Assembly: GCF_015706575.1 (NCBI RefSeq)
Contig: NW_024037058.1
Location: 16,947,547-17,011,546 of the forward strand
Length of the DNA stretch: 64,000 nt
Direction of reading: 5' to 3'
Source of the DNA: Patiria miniata
Lineage: Eukaryota > Echinodermata > Asteroidea > Valvatida > Asterinidae
Shown here piece by piece: positions 12,501-21,667 of this stretch; positions within the stretch are counted from its first letter, which is position 1; each line of letters opens with the position of its first letter. The notes beneath the pieces were generated by a model. It did no database searches and had not been told where the DNA came from. It worked only from the letters and a program-made list of their open reading frames with translations. The position numbers and the translations under genes were made by a program.

Positions 12501-14682
12501 CTAAAGGAAGACAAGAACCAGGTACATTGTTTGGTATAAATCTAAAACACATATTTTATCTTACCTTTGAGTCCATAAAAAGTGAGATTTTGAACCAACT
12601 TTGACCCTCCTTTTTATATCACCGTTCACTTTACAAAAAAATCAATTAGTAAACACAATGTACATCCAGGCAATTCATGCCAAGTTCCATCTTATTTGTT
12701 GGTTTGATCCAAGCAAAATGTCTGATTTTGTTATGTAATAATTTATAGAAGGCGAGGAATTATTACTTCGTACTGATTTGTCATGCGCTCAAACAATGCA
12801 GAGAATAATTTTCAAAACAATTTTGATATGTCAACAGTGAAAACTGGTAGTGCAAGAGTTCATTGTGACCCGGGGTTAATATGAATTATTCATGAGAAGC
12901 TTAACAAGAGAACCAATGGGTTGACGGTCATAATTTACGCGTCATATCGCCCCCGACTTATGAATATGTAAATATGCACTAATTTCATGCATGCGCAGAA
13001 ACTAAATGCCCCTTGGAAACATACGTGAAAAAGGACTTTTTTGGTTTCGCACTTTCAACAGAAAACCTCTCAACTGAACAGTGTTTTCCTGAAATGACAT
13101 CACATCAACAGTGCCCTCCGTTTTCAGGGAAAAGCATGGAAGTTTATTAATAATTAGAAGGGCACTTTGCAATAAAATCAAATTTTTTTTAAATCAAATG
13201 ATTTTAAAAAAAAGAGAACTGATTCAAATCACTTTTTTTGTAAAAATCTTATATTCCTAACCAAGCGAGGGGTTGAACCAGAAATTTTTGCAGGGGAGGC
13301 GTGCTCAAATGTACACCTTTTTTTTCTCCGGACACTTAGGCATCCGAAAATCTTTTTTTTTGGGGGGGGGGGGTGGGGGCCTCTTACCATATTTTCATTG
13401 GGGAGTGGTGATAAAATCCTACAATCGTGCACACTATATTACCAGATAGTGTACAAATGCCCCCCTCCCCCTGTAGAACTGTGCCTGTTCCTAACGTTTT
13501 CCCATACAAATTGAGATTGAGATTCATATGCTACGTTTGAAAGGTACAAGGCCCGATTTTTTTTCTTGTGTAACCATGTACATTGTACACGTACCATAAG
13601 TCACGTTTGTCATTCATATTCACACACAGCGTATCTCAGCTGTATCAATCAAGCCATGCACGTTCAGTATTGATGTACCATTGAACTTAGGTAGACTACA
13701 TGTAGATGAAATCAAGTGATTTTCTTTTAATCACTGATTCAATGCAATTTTTTTCAACAGCATTTATCAAATTATTTTTTAGAGTTTTGTGGAGGATGGC
13801 TGTTATAGAACCCTGTAAACTCCTTTGTGATAGGTGTGAGGGTACACAGGAAGATTTAAATGCAATTTTAGACTTATCAATATGTTGGAAGTTAAAAAAC
13901 AAACACAAATCTGATTTAAATTTTAAAAATCTGATTCACAGTAAACTCCGGCCAAAACGACGTCGTACAGTATGCAAGCGATCTGTATATCGTACCACTG
14001 TTAACGCTAGCCGGCCGCGCCGTCCTTGCTTCGTACGTGTACATACATGCATGACTTTCTGTGATCAATACCACAGCCTGTTGGTGATGATAAACATTGA
14101 GGATATATTTGCTGGAATCAACCATGGATGTAGAAATAAACCAGGGTAAATCAACAATTTGAACCATGAATCTTGTTTGCATGATCCAGATACAGATGCG
14201 CATAGGCCATTAATTCAATCTATTTTTTTCACTCCGTGATTCAATTTGTGTATTTGTGTAAGTCAGCAAAATGACAACTTGCAGCAGAAGCCGACATTCG
14301 CGTAAGTCGTCTCAAATTCTCTGGTACCGAGAGTGCCGTCTTAGCCGGAGTTTACTGTAAATATATTAATCCGATTTATTTGATTTTTTAAAAATAATTT
14401 AAAAAAATTACCAACCCAGATTTTCACAATCATATTCCCTCAGTCGTTAAATCTCACATTTGTTTCTTTTCCCTCAGTCGTTAAAGTTCACATTTGTTTC
14501 TTTTACCAGATCCTAAAAAGGATACCAACTTGGTGTTGGATGGCAAGAAAGTTGCCGTGCCTCAAGGGAAGCCTGTCAATCAGAGTAAATACAACAACAG
14601 CCACTTCTCACAGAGCGAGTATCTGGTGTACAGCGAGAGCCAGAACCGTATCCGCTACATGCTGGAGTTTAACTTCCACTAA
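590..14682 (+). CDS. PARP3: Poly(ADP-ribose) polymerase 3, complete, 11 coding exons
   Basis: Nuclear ADP-ribosyltransferase that uses NAD+ to modify proteins and DNA ends at double-strand breaks. Coding exons: 590-769, 1626-1751, 2327-2515, 3638-3785, 3926-4149, 5485-5541, 6509-6610, 9099-9185, 10386-10563, 12375-12521, 14510-14682. All junctions have GT..AG ends and a continuous frame, giving 536 aa (human about 533-540). A Lys-rich N-terminus (1-48) is followed by a WGR domain (about 61-165, WGR at 99-101), a helical regulatory domain (about 190-315, with KKMPLGKLSK) and the ART catalytic domain (about 318-536). The H-Y-E triad is intact: His389 in LLWHGTN, Tyr419 in GIYFAS, Glu516 in FSQSEYLVY. 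The start is chosen at 590 (GCC before ATG, G at -3). The frame stays open back to an acceptor at 550, so a slightly longer N-terminus is possible. WGR plus HYE and no zinc fingers or BRCT excludes PARP1. The N-terminal and KDMLL-region matches favour PARP3 over PARP2. Confidence 0.96.
1990..2140 (+). mobile_element. 3' end of a non-LTR retrotransposon (LINE), truncated
   Basis: Frame 1993-2109 reads SDDMRLLGVNARDATDRAKW..., a basic RT C-terminal tail of the kind found at the end of many LINE ORF2 proteins (D-A-T/Q-D-R-A-x-W-R). It is followed by TAA at 2107 and a TGATGATGATAG-type tail. A stop just upstream (TGA in the same general region, 1990s) and the lack of RT core motifs show a 5'-truncated dead copy. 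It lies in a PARP3 intron. The clade is not certain. Confidence 0.6.
2516..3637. other. PARP3 intron 3, no recognisable element
   Basis: Unremarkable intronic sequence between the exons ending at 2515 and starting at 3638. I see no coding signal, tRNA-like block or inverted-repeat element. Confidence 0.4.
4193..4367. repeat. Diverged direct duplication of about 40 bp
   Basis: The block TTATTTCTGGTTATTAAATC..AAGGATTCCTCAAAAG (about 4197-4235) recurs as TTATTTCTGGTAATGAAACC..AAGGATTCTTCAAAAG (about 4330-4367). The second copy directly abuts the foldback element at 4368. Confidence 0.6.
4368..4592. repeat. Foldback element with about 85-95 bp inverted arms
   Basis: The left arm starts GGGCGTCTGACGTGACGTC and ends near ACGTGCTCC (4452-4460). 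The right arm runs from GGAGCACGTAAC (about 4507) to GACGTCACGTCAGACGCCC (4592). The arms are roughly 85% identical apart from a short insertion, with a 45-bp GC-rich loop (CCGCGCCGCGCCG). No clear target duplication is visible. It lies in a PARP3 intron. Confidence 0.75.
6041..6446. mobile_element. piggyBac-type non-autonomous element
   Basis: TTAA at 6041-6044 is followed by CCCTAGCACTC. The other end reads GGAGTTAGGG and then TTAA at 6443-6446. TTAA target duplication plus ends beginning CCCTA is the piggyBac signature. The 398-bp interior has no ORF but carries repeats of AGGATTTTGCAGGATTGAGG in both orientations. Confidence 0.72.
6645..6925. repeat. Dispersed repeat RA, copy 1
   Basis: Diverged copy of 17685-17950. 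Shared blocks in the same order include CAACAGACAAAAGCA-like, AGCTGTATCAAGTTACATA and GGGAGCTCT. No ORF and no clear termini; family unknown. Confidence 0.65.
6949..7925. mobile_element. 977-bp hAT-type non-autonomous transposon
   Basis: Perfect terminal inverted repeats CAGGGCTCGATTTAC (6949-6963) and GTAAATCGAGCCCTG (7911-7925). Perfect 8-bp target duplication GCTGGAGT at 6941-6948 and 7926-7933. Near both ends are repeated ATGCAC/GTGCAT motifs, including the palindrome CATGCACTGGTGCATG close to each end. These are likely subterminal transposase sites, typical of hAT elements. No transposase ORF is present, so it would have been moved by an enzyme encoded elsewhere. Confidence 0.92.
7926..8290 (-). 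mobile_element. tRNA-derived SINE, split by hAT insertions
   Basis: The reverse strand of 8258-8290 joined to 7926-8016 has a tRNA-like head. The box A region is AGCTCAGTTGATAGAGC and box B is GGGTTTGAATCTC, followed by a short body (AGCCCAATTCTTGGTTCAG). A hAT element (8017-8257) sits between box A and box B, and a second (6949-7925) interrupts the body. Confidence 0.8.
8017..8257. mobile_element. hAT MITE with CAGTGGCGTAGCCA ends, copy 1
   Basis: Ends CAGTGGCGTAGCCA and TGGCTACGCCACTG, with a perfect 8-bp duplication GCTGAGCT at 8009-8016 and 8258-8265. The interior has G/C runs and a block ATTATCATTGATCTACATGACGCC shared with the copy at 50433-50629 (written here as its parts ATTATCATTG and TCTACATGACGCC). 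241 bp, no ORF. Confidence 0.93.
10155..10215. repeat. TATG/TACG simple repeat
   Basis: Alternating GTACGTACATGTACG and TGTATGTATG runs. Short simple repeat in a PARP3 intron. Confidence 0.7.
11150..11520 (+). mobile_element. SINE fragment flanking the CAGGGGCGGATC element
   Basis: Left part contains a box-B-like GGGTACGAGTCCAGC (11174-11188). Right part from 11440 reads GTGCTTGGGCAAGGCACTTT..CTCCACTCAAGGGTACCTG, the body type of tRNA-derived SINEs. The two parts are separated by the hAT-type insertion 11204-11432. Confidence 0.55.
11204..11432. mobile_element. hAT-type element with CAGGGGCGGATC ends
   Basis: Perfect 12-bp inverted ends CAGGGGCGGATC (11204-11215) and GATCCGCCCCTG (11421-11432). 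The flanks GTTGTGGG and GTGGGGGT are only a partial match, so the 8-bp duplication has decayed. G run at 11217-11230, C run near 11400. It interrupts a SINE-like sequence that resumes at 11433 with GTGCTTGGGCAAGGCAC. Confidence 0.8.
11541..11826 (+). mobile_element. tRNA-derived SINE, near full length
   Basis: Box A TGGCCTAGTGG (11544-11554) and box B GGTTCGAATCC (11588-11598), both matching the internal RNA polymerase III promoter. Then a body with CCTTGGGCAAGACACTTCAC and GGGTACCGGCATTAGC. The 3' part forms two hairpins (CCGG..CCGG and GAGCCACGTTGGCTC) and ends in an ACTT repeat at about 11813-11825. A reverse-strand copy lies at 38890-39098. In a PARP3 intron. Confidence 0.88.
13061..13180. 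repeat. Dispersed repeat RC, copy 1
   Basis: TTTTCCTGAAATGACATCAC followed by ATCAACAGTGCCCTC and CAGGGAAAAGCATGG. A diverged copy occurs at 37391-37513 in the same order. Confidence 0.6.
13939..14357. mobile_element. Inverted-repeat element, pogo/Tigger-like ends
   Basis: Ends CAGTAAACTCCGGCCAA and TTAGCCGGAGTTTACTG, about 24 bp of near-matching inverted repeat. The right side has TA after the end, the left has CA, so a TA duplication would be decayed. 419 bp, no transposase. In the last PARP3 intron. Confidence 0.65.
14437..14504 (+). repeat. 34-bp tandem duplication at the PARP3 last splice acceptor
   Basis: CCCTCAGTCGTTAAA..TTTGTTTCTTTT occurs twice in a row (14437-14470 and 14471-14504, two mismatches), directly before the ACCAG acceptor at 14505-14509. 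Each copy brings its own pyrimidine tract and a CCCTCAG acceptor-like site. Confidence 0.85.
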
Positions 14683-15022
14683 AAATGGCAGCAGTGGCGA
14701 ATCGGATATTGTGATAGAAGGTAAAATGAAAAACAAAAACAAAACACAGCACAACTCGACTCTTGTCAAAAATATTAGGACAAATGAGAAGTTTCAAGTA
14801 TCAGATTTATTCTTGAAACACAATTCTTGGTTTTGTTTGAAAAATAGCTGGTTGGATTTTATTTTTTTCAAGAAACATTTACAAGTTTTTTTTAATAACC
14901 CTATAATCTCATAGATTGTATATGTTTTTCATTTTTTTCAATATGGTTTTTAAAATCCCCCAAACACTCGGATGCAAGAACAAGAGATAACATTTTAAGT
15001 GTATTAGAATTACACTTGCAAC
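14683..15022. other. PARP3 3' flank / 3'UTR
   Basis: Sequence after the stop codon. I find no AATAAA before the hAT-like element begins at 15029, so the PARP3 polyadenylation site is unresolved. It may lie in or beyond that element (AATAAA-like sites near 15346 and 15772). Confidence 0.4.
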
Positions 15023-16867
15023 TTACAACAGGCCTTCATTTTTAGAAATTCGTGGAGCTCAGTTAATCGCTCTCCTGGGAAATCCGAGGAGCTCAATTTG
15101 AGCACCCAAAATTGCTCTCCTAGAAAAGTCCGAGGAGCTCGATTTGCATGTTTTGTGCTCAAAGTAAAAAATGAATCCAAATCATTTCCTGAAGCCTTTC
15201 ATATCATGCACACACACTTGCATCAGAACTGAGAAACAGATGCGACTGTTCACTACAAACTGAGTGCTTAATTCATGTCACTCAATTTAATAGGTTTAAG
15301 TTTTACTTGTTTGTGAATCATCCTGATGTGGAATTGGAAATAAAAATGAAAAACAAATTGGAGTTGACTTGTGGTTCTTTAGTGTTTCTTTTTTGTTCTA
15401 TTTTACTTCGTTTTTATTATATTCACTTTATTTTATTGTTATTTTTTGTTTTATTTACTGTTTATTTCAGTTTTTATTTATTGATTTTTTTTTATCAAAT
15501 AGTTTGTTTTGGTTTACTAACTTTACTAAAAACCTGTTTTTGTTTAAATTTGCATATGTATCATGTGGTGTAACCGTGTTTTTGAGGGGTTCTAAAATTA
15601 TATCCAAATTGATGAATAGAGCCCCCTCCCCCCCCCCCAAAAAAAAATCCAATTAATTTATTAAAGTCCGGTCATACATCTGTCAAAGAAACACTTTTTT
15701 GTCACATAAATCCTCAAAATTAGTAAAATAGAAAAGGAAAATAATTATATGAATATCTGGTTTTGGGCACAAAAAATAAAAGGATCGAAAGTAAGGTCAC
15801 AGAAATGTACAAGTATTAAACGCCATTACAAAATGTCGAATGGTACTACGCACAAACAATGTCACCGTGCACGGGTGGCCAGTTGACCGGCCGCGCTTGC
15901 GGCGCATAGCCCGGTAGTCGACACACGGAAAATCGCTCTGCACTCTATCGTTGTGGGACAAATGAGCTCAACCTTTCGTAAGGTATTTCCAACCCAAACT
16001 TGTCAAAAATGAACGCTAGTTTCTTGTGGATGTACCTGAGATCATTCAAAATGCCGTTCAAAAACTCTGGCTCCCTTTGGAACATCACAACTTCCAGAAA
16101 AACGGTGTAATTTCACTGTTAATTGTCTGGCTGCACAGTATTAGACCGCGCACAAGTAGGCCTACGCGTTATGCGTGGGATCGGGCGGGGGACGGGTCGG
16201 TCTCGCGATCGCCCGGCACACCACACTCAACACGTGTGGGCCACGTCCATTTTATCGAAAAATAGGGGTGTTGGTATTACAAAGTAGGTGGTTTCAATTG
16301 CACAGCCCATCCATTTCATAATTGTTTTGTGTTTTCACTTCATCGGAGGTTTATTTATTTAGTTTTACATTATAAATATTTATAAACTGATCTCAACCGA
16401 AATTATTATTTCATTTTATTCACTTAATGGCGGTGCACGTCTGAATGACGATCCTGCCAGTACCCTGCCCTGATCATAATGGAACGTGCTACATGTCGTT
16501 GATGAAAAGAAAATGGCTAATGTGTCCATGTACGTGATGTATGGGATGGCTCGAGTAACTGCGATGTTTACAAAATCCTTGCGATGATTATGGGTGGATT
16601 TTACGAAGGTTTTCGACTTACTTTTGTTGATTTTTTTTGCAACAAAATCGTTCAAACATCGGGATGACAAGTTAAGAAATCAAGTATATAAAATTTTGAT
16701 TGACAAGATTTTACTGTTGGCTTTATGTAGACAAAAACTGGAGTCGACAATTAATGAGCTTACAAATTTACCGAGGAGCGCTATTATTCGCGCGCCAGAA
16801 ACCGTGTTGAGGAGCGCGAAGGAGCGCGATCGCGCTCGCGCTCCTTAAAAATGAAGGCCTGTTACAA
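15023..16867. mobile_element. 1.83-kb hAT-like non-autonomous element
   Basis: Ends CAGGCCTTCATTTTTA (15029-15044) and TAAAAATGAAGGCCTG (16846-16861), perfect inverted repeats. Flanked by TTACAA at 15023-15028 and 16862-16867. Subterminal regions carry many GAGGAGC/GAGCTC motifs on the left and GAGGAGCGC motifs on the right. The interior is AT-rich with no transposase. A 6-bp duplication is short for hAT; two bases may have decayed. Confidence 0.8.
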
Positions 16868-19240
16868 ATCAAAAAAGCCCAAATTCTTGGTACAGATTGT
16901 CTACCAAGAGCTTTGAAATATTTGGCGTGAATGTCGTGATCGTAAAAGTGTTTCTTGAACGGGTACCCAGGTATCCGTGTTTTTGGTCAATCGGGTATCC
17001 GATTCCTGTACTTCCCATAAATCCACACTCCTATCTTCTTTACTATGTAGGGTGGCGATGCTATCTTTCTTTGGTCGGAATGGCCTTGTTCACAAGTATG
17101 CATATATCGTGCAATACAATGCCCCAAATTTTTGGTTTTTATTTTAAAATGTGGATACGTACATTTGTTAGCATAGCCTCATGATTTATCCAAATTAGTA
17201 AGCCGCCCTTACACACCAAACATCCTTCAGTGGGATAAGGTTACAACTCACCTAAGCACAATACAGTACATGCTGCGTACGTTGAGATGAAAAGTTCCAC
17301 TTTGGGGGTTGACAAATCCAACCCCCCCCAAGTCTCGGTTTAGATAATGAACCTGGTTGATCCTACGTCAGTGGTTATAATGACCATAAATGTATTTGTT
17401 AGCCTCGCACTCAGGAAAGAGTAAGGGATTTTGAGACTATGTTCATGTACAGATTACACTGAAATAACCAATATATCTGTTAAAAGACCCCAACAAATGT
17501 TGGTACAGATTAATTACCAACAACAGATTTTGTTTCACAAATGTAAGTTTTGCATGTTTAGGATGTCACCATTAGACTTCCAAGCTCAACCTGATGAAAG
17601 ATTTTTCAAGGGATTGTATGTGAATGGGCCATTTCATTTTCAATTTAGCTACCAAAGGAACTGTGCTTAACCCTCCTACTATTTAAGCAGTCACAGACAG
17701 TCAAAATTTCCATCAAATTTCCCTGCTATACTTTCTGCGGCTAGTCACCAATAGTGACATCATATGTCAAGCAAGCACTGTGTCTATAGTCACATTCAGT
17801 CAACAGACAAAAGCAGACAAGTTGTAGGCACAGCTGGTTTATCAAAGCTGTATCAAGTTACATAAACAGTCACAGCCAGTCAATCCTGATTTATGTCGGG
17901 CGGGGAGCTCTTAACTGTTGAAAACAATCACTTGAGTGATTTTGACTGAAAGGACAACTTGGCACAAAATGTATGTTTGCATAGGAGGTTAATGAATTCG
18001 TAGCATACAGCTCATGTCAGTTATGATTATGGCAGTGAAATGAGCATGGACTGTATGTTCAACCTTTATAATGGGTGCAGTCAAATTTGCTACTCTTGCA
18101 AAATGTTGTTGATCATTTTATGCTGTAAAGTCTATTATACCATGCTGTTGTTTATCTTTTGCTTTTAAGACAACATTTTTTTTCTTGGATGGTTCAGAGT
18201 TTGAATTGAGTAGATTAGTTAGAGTAGTCTGTTATTTTGCTTACAAATGGAAAGTGAGATGAGCCTTTTAACAAATATATTTTTATGAAAGAAACAGATT
18301 TGGTCAAATCTGGGGAAATATTTGCCAAAAGTATAGCTTTGCTTGTATTTAAGCATGAAATCATTGATATGACATGTAGTTATTAATTTTTTTTTTAATT
18401 TTACTGTTTTAGTAAAATAGATGCAATGCATGCTGTAGCAATTTGAAAATCATGAGAGAACAGTGGCGTTACAATTTAAAGTAGCTCAATTTATTACTTG
18501 AAGAACTTTACAATTTTCACTATAAAATTTAGAATATTGTTGTTTGTCAATACAAAATTAATTTCTAGAGTATTTTTAAAAGTGATGATATTTAAAAAAA
18601 AAAAATCCGTTTGAGACTTTAGTTTGTGTTAAATACGTTTCTAAAAATGTACAAGAAATACCTGATACTTGTATTCAGTGTCCTCTATAGAAAATCACGA
18701 TGTTTTTAAACCATAATGTGAGGAAAAAACTAAGTTCATATCGAAGTGCCAATCATGCCTTGTTAATTACAATTATTTAATTAAATCGTTTTAATACTTC
18801 ATAGTAATGTTTGTGTCTATTTTTTAAATAAATAAGTAAATATACTTGTCTATATTGAAATATACACATTTAGATATGATTGATATCAGTTTTATCACCA
18901 AAATATATGAAGTTTTGACTAAACTTGTTTAAAACTTTACAACTTTAAAGTTTTACACAATTTTTAAAAAAAGAATCGTAGATTATAAAAGTGTATTGAA
19001 TCAATTGGAATTATATTTTGATTCCTAATGATTAAAAGTTATGAATAGTTATTGGAGCAGCTGATATAGGCTTAATTAACAACTGGTGTTTGTTTGGCTT
19101 TGCTTTGTTGGAAATAGGAAATTTTACGTAAAGTAAACAATCTTTGAAAAGAGATGTCTGTGATTATTGTTTAGCATTATTGTGATAGTCATGGCATACA
19201 CTCTGAAATAAACTAGTATACAATCGAAGAATACTGTGAC
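16868..19240. other. AT-rich intergenic stretch
   Basis: No gene or exon that I can support. Contains dispersed repeat RA copy 2 (17685-17950), a CCCCCCCC run near 17322-17330, a 14-nt match to the start of 18S rRNA (17351-17364), and very AT-rich sequence from about 18100 to 19230. Confidence 0.5.
17685..17950. repeat. Dispersed repeat RA, copy 2
   Basis: Diverged copy of 6645-6925, with AAGCTGTATCAAGTTACATA and GGGAGCTCT blocks in the same order. Confidence 0.65.
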
Positions 19241-19254
19241 ATGCGACTCCTTCA

Positions 19255-19580
19255 TTTGTTCATTACCTCCGTCAACGAGGTTATGTTTTCATCGGCGTTG
19301 GTTTGTTTGTCGGTTGGTTGGTTTGTCTGTGAACAAGATAACTCAAAAAGTTATGGACAGATTTTCATAAAATTTCTTTTAGGGGTGGTCCTTGGCACAA
19401 GTACAAATCAATTAGATTTTGGAAGTGATCCGGATCTGGGTCTGGATGCAGGATTTGTTTTGGAGGATTCTTCACCATTTATGCGAGTATTTCGTTCGGG
19501 TGAACTGACAATATGGCGGTGAATTGTTCAGCCTTGGCGGAGGTTAGCGCTCTCTGAGTGCTTTCTAGTTGTGAGAAGTA
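19255..19580. repeat. Dispersed repeat with CATTACCTCCG..GGCGGAGGTTAGCGCTC ends
   Basis: Begins CATTACCTCCGTCAACGAGG TTATGTTTTC and ends CCTTGGCGGAGGTTAGCGC TCTCTGAGTGC. From memory this resembles a repeat found in many animal genomes (a match I cannot verify). About 93 codons are open in one frame, but the peptide matches no known protein. Class unknown; I cannot assign it to SINE, LINE or DNA transposon. Confidence 0.6.
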
Positions 19581-20784
19581 CTGCGTTCCAATGCTTCCCT
19601 TTTCGTTTTGTTTATCTCTTTCAGTGCAGTTATTGTTGTACACTGAGGGTAGATTCGTAAAATGATGGAGGTTTTCCAACGAATTTCACCATTCTTAGTT
19701 TATTCATGTGGGACATACCTTAGGGGCAGCACAGGGCCTAGGGCCTATCCACTCGGCAACATTTCGTCTTTTTTTTTGAGTAAATGAATACGCCAACACC
19801 GCACAAACTTACACAAATATACATGCTCCCATTTTAACCATGTTTACGTGTTTAAACAAAAATAGTAACTCAGTCCACTTTTTCATAAAAAAAGTTTCCT
19901 CTGGTCCAAAAACCTTGACACACTACTGTCCCTGATATCACTTTCTTGACGCCCATAAAAATGCCCACCTCATTAATTCATCATACACTGCGTATTGGAG
20001 TTCCGATTCTTGCTTCACTTTGTGAGAAGAGCAAACGTTTTTTTTACTTTTGATATTCCTTCTCATTTGGTTTTTCGGCAATTTGTGTTTCTCAATACGT
20101 AGGCCTAATAGTTTTAGCTTTTCCCGTAAGTTTTCATGCTTTGGTCTGTCTTGGTCCAACTGTCCGTGTGTAAACTCTTCTTGTTATTGTTTGTGTTAGT
20201 CCGTCCAAAGCATCTCGCCACAAGCCTAGGCTTGCACGAGAGAACTCCTCCATACCTACATGTATTTTCGCCTCTTACACCTTTTTGACAATTCCATTTA
20301 CTTATTCATTTAATTATTCGTGTATTTTCCGCTTATATTTCTCAGTTGGTATGGAAATACATGTGAGTTTGAATTGAAAGTAATGTTGAAAAAAAAAGAG
20401 GAGGCCAGAAAATGACCCGCAAAGCCCTTTTACTGGAATGTGGAGAATAAATAGGCCCTATGATGTTTAATGATGACTTCAATCTCTGCTGAGTAGAGAG
20501 AACTGGTTGAAAAAAGTGCACGCAATCGGTTTGTTCATTGATAATCACATCATGTCATCTGCTATTCTCCAGTGTAAGATTTTGCAGGTGACACGTCAAC
20601 AATTAAACTCTTTTTCATTTTGAAAAGCAATAAGACTTGCAAATTGCTTTCTGACTGATTTGACCTGTAATATACTAATATAAAAAAATAAAGGCGGTAT
20701 GATGTTTCGAACTTAACAAGTTGTGCTTCAGAGGCAAAAAAAAATAATGAAAAATCTTGTGCAAGTGGGCGTTTGTTTAATTTT
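19581..20784. other. Intergenic sequence without recognisable features
   Basis: AT-rich spacer. I see no exon, tRNA-like block or clear inverted-repeat element. Confidence 0.4.
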
Positions 20785-21056
20785 GGTGTACCATGGGCGT
20801 TGCGTGCTCTCTCTCCCCCCCCCCCAACAAGCAAAAAAAAAAGGAAAAAAAGAGGGAAAAGGGGGAAAAAGGAAAGAAAAAGAGGCGTGAAGTTATTATT
20901 GTTGTTAATTTAATGGGGGGGGGGCTAATGTCCCTGCCCACCCTCGGAAAAAAATTATCAATCGGGGAATGCTGGAAAATATAGGGATTTTGGGGGAAAA
21001 TGTGCTTTGCCCCCCCCCCCCGAAAAAAATCCTGGCGACGCCCCCATGGATGTATC
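20785..21056. mobile_element. Possible hAT-type element rich in G/C runs
   Basis: Left end CATGGGCGTTGC and right end GGCGACGCCCCCATG are imperfect inverted repeats. The flanks GGTGTACC and GATGTATC match at 6 of 8 positions, like a decayed 8-bp duplication. The interior has C, G and A/G-rich runs (purine-rich 20827-20885). Confidence 0.5.
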
Positions 21057-21667
21057 CCTTCCCGTGCTCAATAAAGAACTATTTATAAATGATGGAGTAA
21101 ACCAATATGCACTTACTCAAAGGTTAATGGAAGTGCCCTTGAATGCGCTCGATAATTTCATTATCATTCCACAAAGGGCATCATGAAAATGGCAAGCCCT
21201 CTAATTTGCGCGAGAGTGCATCCATAATTAATCTAACCAAACTCACTCTTAGTTTGAAGTCTCCATGGTTACAATAATAATCCTACGCATCCCTAGTCAT
21301 GGTGAGCCCTGATTTAATCAGCAATAGCCAATCAACGTGGAGATAAGAACACCCTCACGTGACGAGAACCAATTATTATCAAACCTTCTGATTGGACAAT
21401 ATTTACACAGTCGATTTGTGTAACAGGTAGCAACCTGAAGAGTTATGTTATAGGTATATCAGATCTTTTTTTCGCAAAGCTCCACATGGTAGATTATTTG
21501 CTGCTTCAATAGATAAATGTCCAGTGGATGTTTGGTTACAACATGGTTACAAGGAGAACAAGACTAGTTCATCTACAGACAAAATCCTTGTAGGCCTATA
21601 TTTGACTTCACTTTTCTTAAAGCAAAATCGAAAAACCATTAAAGGAACTGACTGACTCCCGTCGACC
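21057..21667 (+). promoter_or_regulatory. Upstream region of ASIC-like gene A
   Basis: About 600 bp before the start codon, repeat-poor, with a cluster of plausible sites: CCAAT-type motifs (AGCCAATCAACG, CTGATTGGACAAT), homeodomain sites (TAATTA, TAATCC) and a near-consensus RFX X-box GTCTCCATGGTTAC at 21259-21272. Sites read from the sequence; promoter activity is inferred. Confidence 0.4.

Noticed and set aside
15307..15656. Hydrophobic open frames inside the 1.8-kb element
   Set aside because: Phe/Leu-rich output of T-rich DNA rather than a transposase or membrane protein.
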